DNA of 64,000 bases from Chryseosolibacter indicum (GTDB lineage Bacteria; Bacteroidota; Bacteroidia; Cytophagales; Cyclobacteriaceae), in the NCBI RefSeq assembly GCF_018598585.1, contig NZ_JAHESD010000004.1:124001-188000 (forward strand), read 5' to 3'. This document shows positions 43,335-53,424 of the stretch, one piece after another (position 1 is the first letter of the stretch; every line of letters starts with the position of its first letter). A program made the position numbers and the translations under genes. The notes under the pieces are model-generated. The model saw only the letters and a list, made by a program, of their open reading frames with translations. It was not told the origin of the DNA and ran no database searches.

Positions 43335-44360
43335 TTACTTCTTCTTTAATGAAGATTCTCGTACAATTAATTCATGACGAAGTACAATTGTATTTAGACT
43401 TGTACCTTCTAACTTATCCAGTCGTCTGATAAGTATAGAGGCTGCAGCTTCGCCCATTTCCTGACCTGGATAGTTCACCGTTGTTAGGTTTGGTTCAATC
43501 ACTTTAGATAGCGGATCATTATTAAATCCAGCTACAGCGATATCATCAGGAACTTTAATCCCTGCCATTTTTAGTTCGCGGATACAGCTTACCGCGCAAG
43601 CATCATTTGCAGTAAATATGGCGTCAGGAAGCGGCTTCATTTGTAGGATTTCCTTTGATACTTTAATGCCTGCATGGTCACTCAGGTTATTGATGAACAC
43701 AAGTTTTTCATCAAAAGGAATTTGGTGGTCGCTCAAAGCCTGCTTATAACCTTTCATCCTGTCAGCATAAACGTTCCTCTTCATGTTAGCTGTTATATGA
43801 GCAATGCGTTTGCAGCCTTGGTCAATCAGGTGACTGGTAACGTCATAGCCTGCTTTAAAGTTGTCGATAATAATGTTGGTGCACTGCGGATGGTGGAAGA
43901 TCCTGTCAAAGAAAATAACCGGGATGTTTTTGTCGAGGAACATTTCCATGTGAGAGATGTCATCCGTATCGTAGGCCAGAGAAACTAATAGCCCGTCAAC
44001 GCGACTGTTGTAAAGGGTACGTACATTAATTTCTTCTTTCTTTACAGATTCCAGCGATTGGCTTATGATTAGATTATATCCTGCCTGGTTTGCTACTTTT
44101 TCAATACCCGCAATTACAGTTGACATAAAGTAGCTATTAAGCCTGGGCACGATAAGACCAATTGTATTCGTCTTATTTCGTCGAAGATTGCTGGCGAACA
44201 GGTTATGCTGATAACCCATTTCTTTGGCCTTTTCCAAAATTCTTTTCTTGGTGTCTTTTTTTATTGCAGGATGATCTTTCAAACCACGACTTACTGTAGC
44301 CGGAGATAGATCAAGCGCTTCTGCAATGTCGTAAATGGTAATTTCTTTAGAGCCATTCAT
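43335..44360 (-). CDS. LacI-family transcriptional regulator of the xylan locus
   Basis: A 341-residue regulator. Residues about 7-55 form the LacI helix-turn-helix and hinge (TIYDIAEALDLSPATVSRGL, RILEKAKEMGY). Residues about 65-335 are a periplasmic-binding-protein-like sensor domain with the usual blocks (TIGLIVPRLNSYF, DGLLVSL, IPVIFFDRI, DAIFTANDACA). It would bind palindromes with a central CG step. The TTGCAACCGATTGCAA sites in the intergenic regions of this locus fit. The effector is probably a xylan-derived sugar, which is inference. It lies between GH10 and GH67 on the same strand. Confidence 0.92.
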   Translation of the reverse strand: MNGSKEITIYDIAEALDLSPATVSRGLKDHPAIKKDTKKRILEKAKEMGYQHNLFASNLRRNKTNTIGLIVPRLNSYFMSTVIAGIEKVANQAGYNLIISQSLESVKKEEINVRTLYNSRVDGLLVSLAYDTDDISHMEMFLDKNIPVIFFDRIFHHPQCTNIIIDNFKAGYDVTSHLIDQGCKRIAHITANMKRNVYADRMKGYKQALSDHQIPFDEKLVFINNLSDHAGIKVSKEILQMKPLPDAIFTANDACAVSCIRELKMAGIKVPDDIAVAGFNNDPLSKVIEPNLTTVNYPGQEMGEAAASILIRRLDKLEGTSLNTIVLRHELIVRESSLKKK

Positions 44361-44416
44361 TGTGATTGAACATTCGATGTGTTAAGTATCATTAGTGCCA
44401 ACTATTACTTACACCT

Positions 44417-45538
44417 TTAAAATTTAATAACTTCCCAATATGCTTTCTTCGGTTCGAGTTGCTGATTGAATAACAACGGATAGTTTTTTCTTCCCGCTAC
44501 CGGAAAAGAATCCAGCCAGCTATGTTTATCTGATACATTCCAGAAAGTTACTCCGGTTAGTTGCTTTTTATGTTCTCTGAATACTTCGAAAAACATCTTG
44601 TATCGCTCAGCCTGTTTCTGTTCAATTTCAGGTGTGTACGTATCGATATCATCGGGTCTGCGTTCGCGTCTGCTATGTTCAAGTTTATATACGGATACGT
44701 CAAGTTCTGTTATTTGAACATCAAGGCCCAGGGCCGAGAATTTGGAAATCGATTCGCGAATAGCATCAGCATCGGGTTCATAAATAGACCAATGCGCCTG
44801 CAGGCCTACACCATGAATGGGTACATTGGCTTCAACTAAGCTTTTTACAAGCTTATAGATCCGCTCCCTTTTGCCAGGCTCTTCCGTAGCGTAATCATTG
44901 TAGTAGAGTTTAGCTTTCGGATCTGCAGCATGTGCATATTCAAAGGCTTTTGCAATATACTCTTCGCCGCAGATTTTATACCAGGCAGACTCTCTAAGGT
45001 ACTTGCTATCATTATCGTCGATCGCTTCATTTACTACGTCCCACGCATAGATAGTTCCCTTATAGCGCGAAACTACGGTTGTTATGTGATCTTTAAGACG
45101 TTTTAAGAGCACCTCTTTGGTTACGGTATCACCTTTCGTATCGGTAAACATCCAGTTTGGTGTTTGATTATGCCAGCATAAGGTATGCCCGCGAAGTTTC
45201 ATCTTGTTAACTTTCGCAAACTGGGCTATCTCATCGGCAGGAGCCCAGTTGTATTTATTTTCTTCAGGATGGATAGGCCCCATCTTCATAGCATTTTCAG
45301 GCGTAAGGCTATTAAAATGTTTTTTAATAAGCGCTGCTTCTGGTCCTTTTAATACCTGAGGAGAGACAGCTACTCCTATAGGAAAATAATCCTTATAGTA
45401 ATTTTTAAGGCCAGGTTCCCCGGTTTGTGCCTGTAATTGGGTTGTACTATTTATAAGCAAAAGAATAGAGAAGGATAAAGTAATGAGGAGGAATTGTTTT
45501 TTTTGAAGCTTGTAAAGAGCGTGTTTCATAAGTTGCAT
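44417..45538 (-). CDS. Endo-1,4-beta-xylanase, GH10
   Basis: A 373-residue secreted enzyme with a signal region ending near residue 38 (TQLQAQ). The first ATG at 45538 is used here. The ATG at 45529 is equally possible. It is a single catalytic TIM barrel with acid/base E171 (WDVVNEAIDD) and nucleophile E278 (ITELDVS), and the typical GHTLCWHNQTPNW subsite block. It has no carbohydrate-binding module. It hydrolyses the xylan backbone outside or at the cell surface. It heads the minus-strand unit GH10-LacI-GH67 and is divergent from uxuA across a 518-base control region. Confidence 0.95.
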   Translation of the reverse strand: MQLMKHALYKLQKKQFLLITLSFSILLLINSTTQLQAQTGEPGLKNYYKDYFPIGVAVSPQVLKGPEAALIKKHFNSLTPENAMKMGPIHPEENKYNWAPADEIAQFAKVNKMKLRGHTLCWHNQTPNWMFTDTKGDTVTKEVLLKRLKDHITTVVSRYKGTIYAWDVVNEAIDDNDSKYLRESAWYKICGEEYIAKAFEYAHAADPKAKLYYNDYATEEPGKRERIYKLVKSLVEANVPIHGVGLQAHWSIYEPDADAIRESISKFSALGLDVQITELDVSVYKLEHSRRERRPDDIDTYTPEIEQKQAERYKMFFEVFREHKKQLTGVTFWNVSDKHSWLDSFPVAGRKNYPLLFNQQLEPKKAYWEVIKF

Positions 45539-45610
45539 TAATAAGCCTGGTAAATAAAGAATCCAAGTGCTACGATTTATAAAAGAGATAGCTACGGCTT
45601 TTCTTATATT

Positions 45611-45622
45611 TAAATCGGTTGC
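45611..45622. promoter_or_regulatory. Degenerate LacI-type operator
   Basis: TAAATCGGTTGC (reverse GCAACCGATTTA) matches 10 of 12 positions of the core GCAACCGATTGC. It lies 73 bases ahead of the GH10 start. Confidence 0.45.
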
Positions 45623-45673
45623 ATGCTAAATTGGTTAAAAAAAGAATTAAAAAGGTTATTTTAAAGAAATATT

Positions 45674-45689
45674 TTGCAATCGGTTGCAT
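45674..45689. promoter_or_regulatory. LacI-type operator upstream of GH10/uxuA
   Basis: TTGCAATCGGTTGCAT, the reverse complement of TTGCAACCGATTGCAA with one mismatch, lies in the divergent gap 45539-46056. The same 16-mer occurs twice upstream of SusC. Confidence 0.72.
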
Positions 45690-45981
45690 TTCCTCTTGCA
45701 ATCTTCCATATTGCTTATATAATTAAGCGGGATCGAATCCGGGAAGCCTAATGGCGATTTAAGATGATGCATTAAATTTTAACAAGACAACGCATTACTA
45801 CTGATGGATTAATTACGCTACGTGTACCTGTAAGGGGCATTTAGCCATTACTACGTCTGCTTATAGTACTACTAAGAATTTGGGTCGTACGGTAAGGATT
45901 TGCCCTGTTTATCAGACCGATTTATTTGTTATTAAATGATCAGGTTATAAGCAGGCAAGTCTTTTTATGCCGATTAACCTA

Positions 45982-46011
45982 TTTGAAAATAATCGTTGTA
46001 GTATATTGTTG
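45982..46011 (+). promoter_or_regulatory. Predicted uxuA promoter
   Basis: TTTG at 45982-45985 and TATTGTTG at 46004-46011 (one mismatch to TAnnTTTG) are 18 bases apart, 45 bases before the ATG. The rest of the gap 45690-45981 shows nothing I can name. Confidence 0.42.
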
Positions 46012-46056
46012 CACCTAGTTTGATTAGTTAAATCTTAAAATTGTAAAGTATTGAAT

Positions 46057-47223
46057 ATGTTAATGGAACAAACAATGCGTTGGTACGGACCCAACGACGC
46101 CGTTAGTTTACAAGATATCCGTCAGGCGGGATGTACAGGTGTTGTTACAGCACTTCACCAGATTCCAGTAGGTGACGTATGGACAGTTGAAGAAATAAAT
46201 AAAAGAAAAGCACTTATCGAAAATGCAGGCATGACCTGGACTGTGATTGAAAGTCTGCCTGTACATGAGGATATTAAGAAGCGTTCCGGAAACTATAAGC
46301 AATACATTGACAACTATAAGCAAAGCCTGCGCAACGTAGCGAAGTGTGGGCTGCGCGTTGTTACGTATAACTTCATGCCTATTCTCGACTGGCTAAGAAC
46401 CGATATTGAATATACCTTGTCGACAGGTAGTAAAGCCCTTCGATTTGAACGGGCCGCATTTGTTGCCTTCGATTTATTTATGCTGAAGAGACCAGGGGCT
46501 GAAAAAGATTATCCGAAGGAGGAAATTGAAAAAGCAGAAAAGTGGTATCAGTCCAGGAGCAAGGAAGCCATAGACAAGGTATACAGGAGCGCGTTGTTGG
46601 GGCTGCCGGGCAGTGACGATAGCTTTACTGCTGAGCAGGTGCTTGCAGCGTTAAAAACCTATGAAGGTATTGATGCGGCTAAACTAAAACAGAACCTGTT
46701 TCATTTCCTTGAGCAGATAATTCCTGTAGCTGAAGAGGTAGGGGTAGCGATGGCCATACACCCTGATGATCCTCCATATTCTGTGTTGGGCTTACCACGA
46801 ATAGTGAGTACTGCAAAAGATGCTGAAGAATTGTTGAATGCAGTTCCGTCATCTTCCAACGGACTTTGTTTTTGCACGGGCTCTTATGGCGCAAGACCAG
46901 ACAACAACCTTGTTGAGATGATACGCAAGTTTGGTGATAATATTCATTTTCTTCATTTGCGCAATACCAAACGTGATGATGGTGAAGGAAACTTCTTCGA
47001 GGCTGACCACCTTGGCGGCGATGCAGATATGTATGAGGTTGTAAAAGAGATTGTACTGCTTATGCGAAGAAGAGGCGAATCGATACCAATGCGCCCCGAC
47101 CACGGACACCAGATGCTGGACGACCTCAACAAGAAAACATATCCTGGTTACTCTGCTATAGGCCGACTTAAAGGCCTCGCGGAATTACGAGGGCTGGAAT
47201 TTGGTATTTCACGTTCTATATGA
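46057..47223 (+). CDS. uxuA: Mannonate dehydratase
   Basis: A cytoplasmic enzyme of 388 residues from the ATG at 46057 (46063 also possible; a TTG at 46051 is unlikely). It dehydrates D-mannonate to 2-keto-3-deoxygluconate in the hexuronate pathway. UxuA features are [12 protein letters not shown] at the start, [38 protein letters not shown], and the metal-site segments [15 protein letters not shown] and MRPDHGHQ. The placement links the glucuronic acid freed by GH67 and GH115 to central metabolism. The isomerase (UxaC) and reductase (UxuB) needed to make mannonate are not in the window. Confidence 0.95.
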   Translation: MLMEQTMRWYGPNDAVSLQDIRQAGCTGVVTALHQIPVGDVWTVEEINKRKALIENAGMTWTVIESLPVHEDIKKRSGNYKQYIDNYKQSLRNVAKCGLRVVTYNFMPILDWLRTDIEYTLSTGSKALRFERAAFVAFDLFMLKRPGAEKDYPKEEIEKAEKWYQSRSKEAIDKVYRSALLGLPGSDDSFTAEQVLAALKTYEGIDAAKLKQNLFHFLEQIIPVAEEVGVAMAIHPDDPPYSVLGLPRIVSTAKDAEELLNAVPSSSNGLCFCTGSYGARPDNNLVEMIRKFGDNIHFLHLRNTKRDDGEGNFFEADHLGGDADMYEVVKEIVLLMRRRGESIPMRPDHGHQMLDDLNKKTYPGYSAIGRLKGLAELRGLEFGISRSI

Positions 47224-47452
47224 GTAAAGGATTAACAGTATCAATAGTACTGATCTACCTGTTTCATTAGTTCAATAGGTATAATTTAACAGGCTTAAAA
47301 AAATAGATCAAGGGAATACTATTTCCCGAGTAATAGGTAGTTCGCGCGCTTCAAACTAACTTCACTTAAGTTCCCCTTTTCAATCAGGGAACAATGTGTT
47401 GAATATTTTCAGTTGGTTTTAATTCCATCAAATGATTGCGGGAGATAGAAAA

Positions 47453-47490
47453 AAAATCCCCTGCTTCTTTAAAAGATAGCAGGGGATTTT
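47453..47490. terminator. Bidirectional terminator between uxuA and susD
   Basis: A perfect 12-bp stem (47453-47464 with 47479-47490, AAAATCCCCTGC/GCAGGGGATTTT) with flanking A and T runs. Confidence 0.85.
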
Positions 47491-47513
47491 TAGAAAATTG
47501 ACTGAGATTGTTC

Positions 47514-49469
47514 TTAATTATTATACCCAGGGTTTTGGTAAGCCGCCTTCTCTGCAGCGCTCATGTTCAACGCATCGAGCTGGCGTTGCGGGATAGGGCG
47601 GAGGTAGTGATGCGGTTTAATACTGCGCGTTACCGTTGCAGGCGTATGAGCTCCCTTAGCCGTTCCACCGATTTCATAAGTAGAAGCCAGCTCTTCCCAC
47701 TTTTGCGTACGGATCAGATCGTACCAGCGATAACCTTCTCCAAAATATTCACGAGAACGCTCTGCAAGAATATAGTCGACGTCTAACACTGCAGGTGTAG
47801 CATTTACAAGATCGGCGCTATGGTCAGCTATCTTCGTTGTATTTCCGTTATTATCCCAACGCCATTTACCAGCACGGGCACGGATAACATTGATCAGCTC
47901 TCTGGCACTTTTTCCTGCTTGTGTTACAGCTCCCTTAACAGCAGCTTCAGCAGCTATAAAGTATAACTCAGAGAATTTCGCAATATTGAAAGGACGGGTA
48001 CTTGCAGCATTTGGTTGTCCTAATCCGCTACCATTGTCGGTACGGTAAGGGCCAAGCTTCCAAAGTCCAGGATAGGTTAATCTGCTTATACCACGAGGTG
48101 ATATTACATAATCCGCTCTTCCTGGTAGTGTACCGGCCCCAATATTACTACTACCTCCGTTATTTGGATATGTAATCGGGGTACCTGGCTCCTCATTCAG
48201 GAAAGTAAGTATCGGATCACCAGGGTTAACCGGTAAGTTGTTGGCATTGTATAACACAGCATTCTTAACACCACCTTTAGGCCAGTTACCACGAAAAACG
48301 GTAACAAAAGTACCATCGTATCGTGAGTCTTGAGTCTTGTCAGCAAAAGTATTCTCAATGGCACCGATTGTAGGGCTCATCCGTGTCCACGGACGACCTA
48401 GTGCCTGGGCAGCTTCACGTTGTACTGAACTTACAGGTTCTGTTCCATCTGCTTTGGAAGCACTTCTAATTTCGGTATAGTTCCATGTCATCATCCAGCC
48501 TGCAAAGTTTTCCGGTGCCTCGCCGTTGCTGTAGGTAAGGCTGGAACCATTATAAAACTGGCTTGATTCCGTATGATCAGCATACAACAAAATTTCAGCG
48601 TTACGGTCGTTTGTTCCCACGTTAACATCATAGTAGGTATCCATTAAACGGAAAGGACCAGGATTGTCAATGCCTGCTGCAGCTACATCATATGCCTGCT
48701 GGAAATACCATTGCGCATTATGTCCGTCAGGATCTGTTCGCGGAGTTTCGGGATATGTAGGAATGCCCTTTGGATTTTCAAGCCACCACGCATACGTCAG
48801 ATAAGCTTTTGCCAGGTAAAGTCGCGCAACTGTCTTTGTTACACCACCAGTAACACGACCGTTAACGGGTAGATCATTAATTGCTGCTAAAAGATCAGGA
48901 AAAATGGCCTTTGTATAAACTTCAGGTACTGTATTACGAACAGAAGTTCTCACGATGTTTGTATTAAACTTCAATTCACCTGCACCTAAATCCAAAGGTA
49001 CCCCTCCAAATGTCTGCACGAGCATAAAATAATCAAACGCACGGAAGAACCTTGCTTCTGCTACAACGGCAGCTGGAATTGTCGCTAATACTTCAGCATT
49101 TTCTATAATACCGCTGGCTGTATTAATGTTAGAGAAGGCTGCTCCCCACAACACATCGGCACGGCTATTAGCGGGCGTAATTTCACCCTGGCCGCTTATA
49201 TCCATTACTTTGAAGTTTTCATCCGCACTTTGTGCATAGGTAATTTCATCGGTACCTGTAAGACAGGTATTATAATAATAGGCCTGCCCGAAAATATAGC
49301 GCAAATGAGCATACTGTGAGTTTATTCCATTATAGATACCTCTTTCGGTTTGGAGAAAAGCAGGTTCATAAGTACTACGGGGCTGTTCTTCTAAAATGTC
49401 AGAGCAAGCCAGCAGGAACATCGTCATCAGCGCTGTTCCAATAAAAGCTTTTATACGTTTACGTTTCAT
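47514..49469 (-). CDS. SusD/RagB-family glycan-binding outer membrane lipoprotein
   Basis: A 651-residue lipoprotein (MTMFLLACSDILEEQPRS, lipidated C22) of the SusD superfamily, with four TPR-like helical pairs in the N-terminal half (for example ARFFRAFDYFMLVQTFGGVPL). The C-terminal segment has FNIAKFSELYFIAAEAAVKG, LINVIRARAG, ILAERSREYFGEGYRWYDLIRTQKW and LRPIPQRQLDAL. It captures xylo-oligosaccharides on the cell surface and lids the SusC porin. It is encoded 11 bases downstream of SusC. Sequence does not fix the glycan, so the neighbouring xylanases assign it. Confidence 0.93.
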   Translation of the reverse strand: MKRKRIKAFIGTALMTMFLLACSDILEEQPRSTYEPAFLQTERGIYNGINSQYAHLRYIFGQAYYYNTCLTGTDEITYAQSADENFKVMDISGQGEITPANSRADVLWGAAFSNINTASGIIENAEVLATIPAAVVAEARFFRAFDYFMLVQTFGGVPLDLGAGELKFNTNIVRTSVRNTVPEVYTKAIFPDLLAAINDLPVNGRVTGGVTKTVARLYLAKAYLTYAWWLENPKGIPTYPETPRTDPDGHNAQWYFQQAYDVAAAGIDNPGPFRLMDTYYDVNVGTNDRNAEILLYADHTESSQFYNGSSLTYSNGEAPENFAGWMMTWNYTEIRSASKADGTEPVSSVQREAAQALGRPWTRMSPTIGAIENTFADKTQDSRYDGTFVTVFRGNWPKGGVKNAVLYNANNLPVNPGDPILTFLNEEPGTPITYPNNGGSSNIGAGTLPGRADYVISPRGISRLTYPGLWKLGPYRTDNGSGLGQPNAASTRPFNIAKFSELYFIAAEAAVKGAVTQAGKSARELINVIRARAGKWRWDNNGNTTKIADHSADLVNATPAVLDVDYILAERSREYFGEGYRWYDLIRTQKWEELASTYEIGGTAKGAHTPATVTRSIKPHHYLRPIPQRQLDALNMSAAEKAAYQNPGYNN

Positions 49470-49480
49470 TATTGTCCTTT

Positions 49481-52400
49481 TTAAAATGTGAAGTTAACAC
49501 CAACCAAGAAGTTACGCGTTGAAGGCGCATTTGTACCCAACGTCAACAAACGACGCTGATATGTAGTAGTCACCGCAGCGTTCTCATTACCGAATGAGTT
49601 GGTTTCTGGATCCATACCGGATTCCTTATGATAAGGCGAGAACATGACAAACGGGTTCTGTACAGTGAAGTAAACGCGGAGCTTATCAACCCCGGCATTT
49701 TGCAGCCAGCTATTATTGTTAAAGTTATAGCCGAGAGAGATCGTCCGTATCTTGAGATAAGACGCATCAAAATAACCTAACGTACTTCCGTACTTCGGAT
49801 TGTCGCTGCTAGCAACACCGCCTGGCTTAGGGTACTTCGCATCCGTGTTCTCTGGTGTCCAGTAGTCAACCTTTACGTTGCCCCTACGTCCGTTTAGCAT
49901 GTTAAGATATCCTGATGACGAGTAAAGCGTACTAATTAGAATACCACCGCTCTTAAATGCACCAACTGCACTCAGATCAAATCCTTTATACGATACACGT
50001 GTATTAAAGCCACCTTGGAAGTCAGGATTAACATTGAGAATTTGTCTGTCAGCAGGACCGATAGCGCGTGTAGGAGAACCATCGGCATTGTAAGTACCCG
50101 TGTACTTCACTTTAATCATACCTGCATTTCCTCCTGGCTCAAGAATGTTCCTATATGGGTCTTCTTCTTGCCACAGTCCTATTTTTTCATAATCATAGAT
50201 AACATCAATAGGATGACCTACAAACCACCAGTTGTTTTCATCGCGTTGTGCACCAGAAGCAAGCGCTACAAGCTCATTTCGGTTTCCATAGATGTTAATA
50301 CCAGCTTCCCATGTCCAGCCATTAACATTGTTAAGGATCACACCATTAAGTGAGAGCTCTATACCTTTATTTCTGGTCTTTCCAATATTCGCAGTATAAC
50401 TTGTTACCCCTGTTGTATTAGGCAGGTTCACGTTAAGCAGAAGGTCATTGGTGTTGGTTACGTAGTACTCTGCCGTACCAGTAAGTCTGTCGTTGAATAA
50501 AGAGAAGTCAACGCCATAGTTCCATGTTTCTGAGTACTCCCATCCTAACTCGGGATTAGGTAATTCATTTAAATACTGTCCGTAAGCGTATGAATCAGGA
50601 CCAAAGTTGTAAGGTCTTGTTGCAAGACGTCCCAATGTTGCATAAGGTGCGATAGACTGATTGGAAGTTTGTCCGTATCCCACGCGTACTTTTAACATAT
50701 TCAAAAAGTCAACCTCATTCATAAATGCTTCTCTTCCTAAATTCCAGCCCACGGATACCGCAGGGTATGTATGCCACTTATGTCCTTCTGCAAGTCTTGA
50801 AGAAGCATCTGAACGCACAGTAGCGGTAATCAAATAGCGATCGTCGTAAGAATACATTACGCGTCCCATCCACGATGTTAAACCGCTCTTCCAATAATCT
50901 TGACGAGCAGGATCAACCGTAATTTCACCGGAAGCTTGTCCAAGGTTATAGAATTGGAACACTTCGGCAGGAATATCTCTTGCCGAAATCTCGGATTTAT
51001 TGTACTGCGTTTCTGAAGCAGAATATAATGCTACTGCATTGATTTGGTGCTTTCCTGCAAAAGTACGATCATAAGTCAACAGGTTTTCAATTGTCCAGTC
51101 AGTAGTGTGCTCGTTAATAATAGTAGCGGTTGAGGGCGTTGTTGGAGTCGCACTGGTTATCCCTGCTCCTGTAAATGCTCCATTGTTACTCTGACGATAG
51201 TTTAAGCCAAGGTTAGCACGGTATTTTAATCCTTCTACACCTGGAATTTTTACTTCTCCATATATTGTATTATATGTTCCAATGGCCCTGGTTTGATTTA
51301 ACCAACGATCACTTAAATCTTCAACCACATCTCTGGTATATAGCCATTGCTCATCCAACGGCATGCGTATGGTTCTTTTTAATGTGCCATCGGCATTATA
51401 CGGATTAGCAATAGGGGACATGCTTAAAACACCATACAATCCTATGTTAGAGCCTTCCGTAATGCTGTAGTTGTTGTTTGTTGTAAAACCAAAACGAAAA
51501 TATTCACCAACACCCTGATCAAGAGCACCACGCATCGAGTAACGTTTATACTGCTGTGTTGGCACTACACCTTCATCTTCAAAGTAACCTGCATTGAAGT
51601 TGTAATTTCCATTGTCAGTGCCACCTGAAACGCCAACGTCATGGCTTGTCATCATACCAGTTCTGTACAGCTTGTCTTGCCAATTGGTGTTTACATCATT
51701 GGATTCATCCAAAGAATTACTATACATACCAGCTGCCTGGCGAAGGGCAACAAATTCAGGACCGCTCATCATCGGATATTCTGCGAAAACCGTCTTAATA
51801 CCATGAAAGCCATTATAGCTTACTGTGGCCTTGCCCTTTTGTCCTCTATTGGTTGTTACCAATATAACACCGTTGGCACCGCGAGAGCCATAAATAGCAG
51901 TTGCCGAAGCATCCTTCAGGATGTCAACACTCTTAATATCATTTGGGTTGATGTCACCGATTGATCCTGGGAAAGGAATACCGTCAAGTACAATCAGGGG
52001 GTCGTTACTTGCATTAAGTGAACGCGAACCACGAATACGAATCTGCATGGCAGCACCTGGCTGTGAAGATGTTTGTGCAAATTCTACTCCGGGCAAACGT
52101 CCTTGTAACGCTTGTGAAATGTTAGCTGCAGGAACGTCGCGCATCATATCACCTTTTATGGACGCAACAGAACCTGTTACCGCTTCTTCACGCTGAACAC
52201 CATAACCTACAACAACAATCTCAGTGAGCGATTGGAGACTAGGCACCAGGCTAACGTCTACTACAGATCTCGTACCTATGGCAACTTCTTGGGTCTCATA
52301 ACCAATAAAGGAAAATACGAGAACGGCATTTGCATTTGGTACATCGATGGTATACTTTCCATTAACATCTGTAGTAACACCGCTATTAGATCCTTTCACT

Positions 52401-52579
52401 AGTACATTAGTGCCTGGCAAACCTGTACCAGCCTCATCAGTAACAGTACCGCTCACAGCAATTTGAGAAAAGGCAATGGCCGGCAAAAACATTAACAGCG
52501 CAAGGGCTGCCCCAACATAGAAGCGCTTTGCACGCCTCCCGTCGTCGACAGCAATCAATCGTAGTATTATTTTTTTCAT
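49481..52579 (-). CDS. SusC/RagA-family TonB-linked outer membrane transporter
   Basis: A 1032-residue transporter. A rather long, basic signal region (MKKIILRLIAVDDGRRAKRF..., cleaved near AFSQ at 39) is followed by a CarboxypepD_reg-like domain (about 43-115), a TonB-box/plug region (about 118-235, from SLTEIVVVGYG, including GSRGANGVILVTT), and a 22-strand barrel ending in NFLVGVNFTF. It imports glycan fragments bound by SusD using TonB energy. Its upstream region of about 560 bases carries two identical LacI-type operators, so it is probably controlled by the locus regulator. Confidence 0.94.
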   Translation of the reverse strand: MKKIILRLIAVDDGRRAKRFYVGAALALLMFLPAIAFSQIAVSGTVTDEAGTGLPGTNVLVKGSNSGVTTDVNGKYTIDVPNANAVLVFSFIGYETQEVAIGTRSVVDVSLVPSLQSLTEIVVVGYGVQREEAVTGSVASIKGDMMRDVPAANISQALQGRLPGVEFAQTSSQPGAAMQIRIRGSRSLNASNDPLIVLDGIPFPGSIGDINPNDIKSVDILKDASATAIYGSRGANGVILVTTNRGQKGKATVSYNGFHGIKTVFAEYPMMSGPEFVALRQAAGMYSNSLDESNDVNTNWQDKLYRTGMMTSHDVGVSGGTDNGNYNFNAGYFEDEGVVPTQQYKRYSMRGALDQGVGEYFRFGFTTNNNYSITEGSNIGLYGVLSMSPIANPYNADGTLKRTIRMPLDEQWLYTRDVVEDLSDRWLNQTRAIGTYNTIYGEVKIPGVEGLKYRANLGLNYRQSNNGAFTGAGITSATPTTPSTATIINEHTTDWTIENLLTYDRTFAGKHQINAVALYSASETQYNKSEISARDIPAEVFQFYNLGQASGEITVDPARQDYWKSGLTSWMGRVMYSYDDRYLITATVRSDASSRLAEGHKWHTYPAVSVGWNLGREAFMNEVDFLNMLKVRVGYGQTSNQSIAPYATLGRLATRPYNFGPDSYAYGQYLNELPNPELGWEYSETWNYGVDFSLFNDRLTGTAEYYVTNTNDLLLNVNLPNTTGVTSYTANIGKTRNKGIELSLNGVILNNVNGWTWEAGINIYGNRNELVALASGAQRDENNWWFVGHPIDVIYDYEKIGLWQEEDPYRNILEPGGNAGMIKVKYTGTYNADGSPTRAIGPADRQILNVNPDFQGGFNTRVSYKGFDLSAVGAFKSGGILISTLYSSSGYLNMLNGRRGNVKVDYWTPENTDAKYPKPGGVASSDNPKYGSTLGYFDASYLKIRTISLGYNFNNNSWLQNAGVDKLRVYFTVQNPFVMFSPYHKESGMDPETNSFGNENAAVTTTYQRRLLTLGTNAPSTRNFLVGVNFTF

Positions 52580-52879
52580 AAAAAAATAGGGATATGGATT
52601 TGTAGTTATATAAAGGAATTATAAAGCTGGCACTTGAACCCGCGATGTTGTGATGACACAGGCAATGCGAATAGAGCACTTGGTTTTTAAGTGCACATGA
52701 ATTGTTTGGACTACAGAAATAAGTAAAGAACTTAGCATAAAGCGACTTTAAGTGTAACAAAACGACGTAAAGCTCCCACAAAGGATAAACTCAAAAGGAG
52801 GTCAACGAACACGTTTTCCCAGCCCGTTCAATCGTTTTCCCTTGAAAAGATTTACTAAGATGAAAGTTAGAATTAAGAA

Positions 52880-52895
52880 TTGCAACCGATTGCAA
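52880..52895. promoter_or_regulatory. LacI-type operator upstream of susC (proximal)
   Basis: TTGCAACCGATTGCAA, a perfect 16-base palindrome with 6-base arms and centre CCGA, 301 bases ahead of the SusC start codon. A -7-like box (TAACTTTC on the minus strand, 52869-52862) lies just downstream. Confidence 0.75.
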
Positions 52896-53132
52896 TAATT
52901 TTGCAAAGTTTTTCCAAAAAACTTCGTTTAGTTTGTTCTTAAATCAAATTAGTTCGTTGCAATTGGTGGGAATTGGACTAAAAAATTCCCTATAGATGGA
53001 TCGATAGTTTGTATAAACCGCAAACTTTTTAATCCCTTTAATAAATTACCTTTTAATCAGCTTGCCTTTTTAATTTATAGGATACATCAAGGGCATTAAA
53101 TACTACCTGCCGCGGAGAAGTCGCTCATCATG

Positions 53133-53148
53133 TTGCAACCGATTGCAA
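53133..53148. promoter_or_regulatory. LacI-type operator upstream of susC (distal)
   Basis: Identical 16-mer to 52880-52895, 253 bases further upstream. This spacing would allow DNA looping by a tetrameric regulator. Confidence 0.72.
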
Positions 53149-53250
53149 ATATGGTCTGTAAAGGCACTTTAAAGTAATTCTTGAGCCGGACAGCTCACTC
53201 CCCGTTAAAACAAAAAGTTTACATGAGATATTCAGAGGTATTGATAGAGA

Positions 53251-53330
53251 TATATAGGACTAAGAAGGCATAAGAAGGACTAAGTAGCCAGAGATAGCCA
53301 GGAATAGCCAGACGTAGCCAGGAATAGCCA
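53251..53330. repeat. 10-base phased tandem repeat tract
   Basis: TAGCCA recurs at 53285, 53295, 53305, 53315 and 53325, exactly every 10 bases. Upstream TAAGAAGG/TAAG units at 53261, 53271 and 53281 keep the same period. Eight successive decamers are visible, gradually changing sequence. Confidence 0.75.
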
Positions 53331-53402
53331 TACCATAGAGATAAGATAGCCTTACGATAGGGATAGAATAGTTAAAAAAAACTCAAGGCTCATCGTCTCG
53401 TT

Positions 53403-53424
53403 GGCGCAAGCGTCCGCTTGTACC
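53403..53424. repeat. REP-like imperfect palindrome
   Basis: GGCGCAAGCG and CGCTTGTACC flank a 2-base loop (8 of 10 positions paired). GC-rich palindromes containing CAAGCG/CGCTTG resemble dispersed REP-type elements. Only this one copy is seen. Confidence 0.45.
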
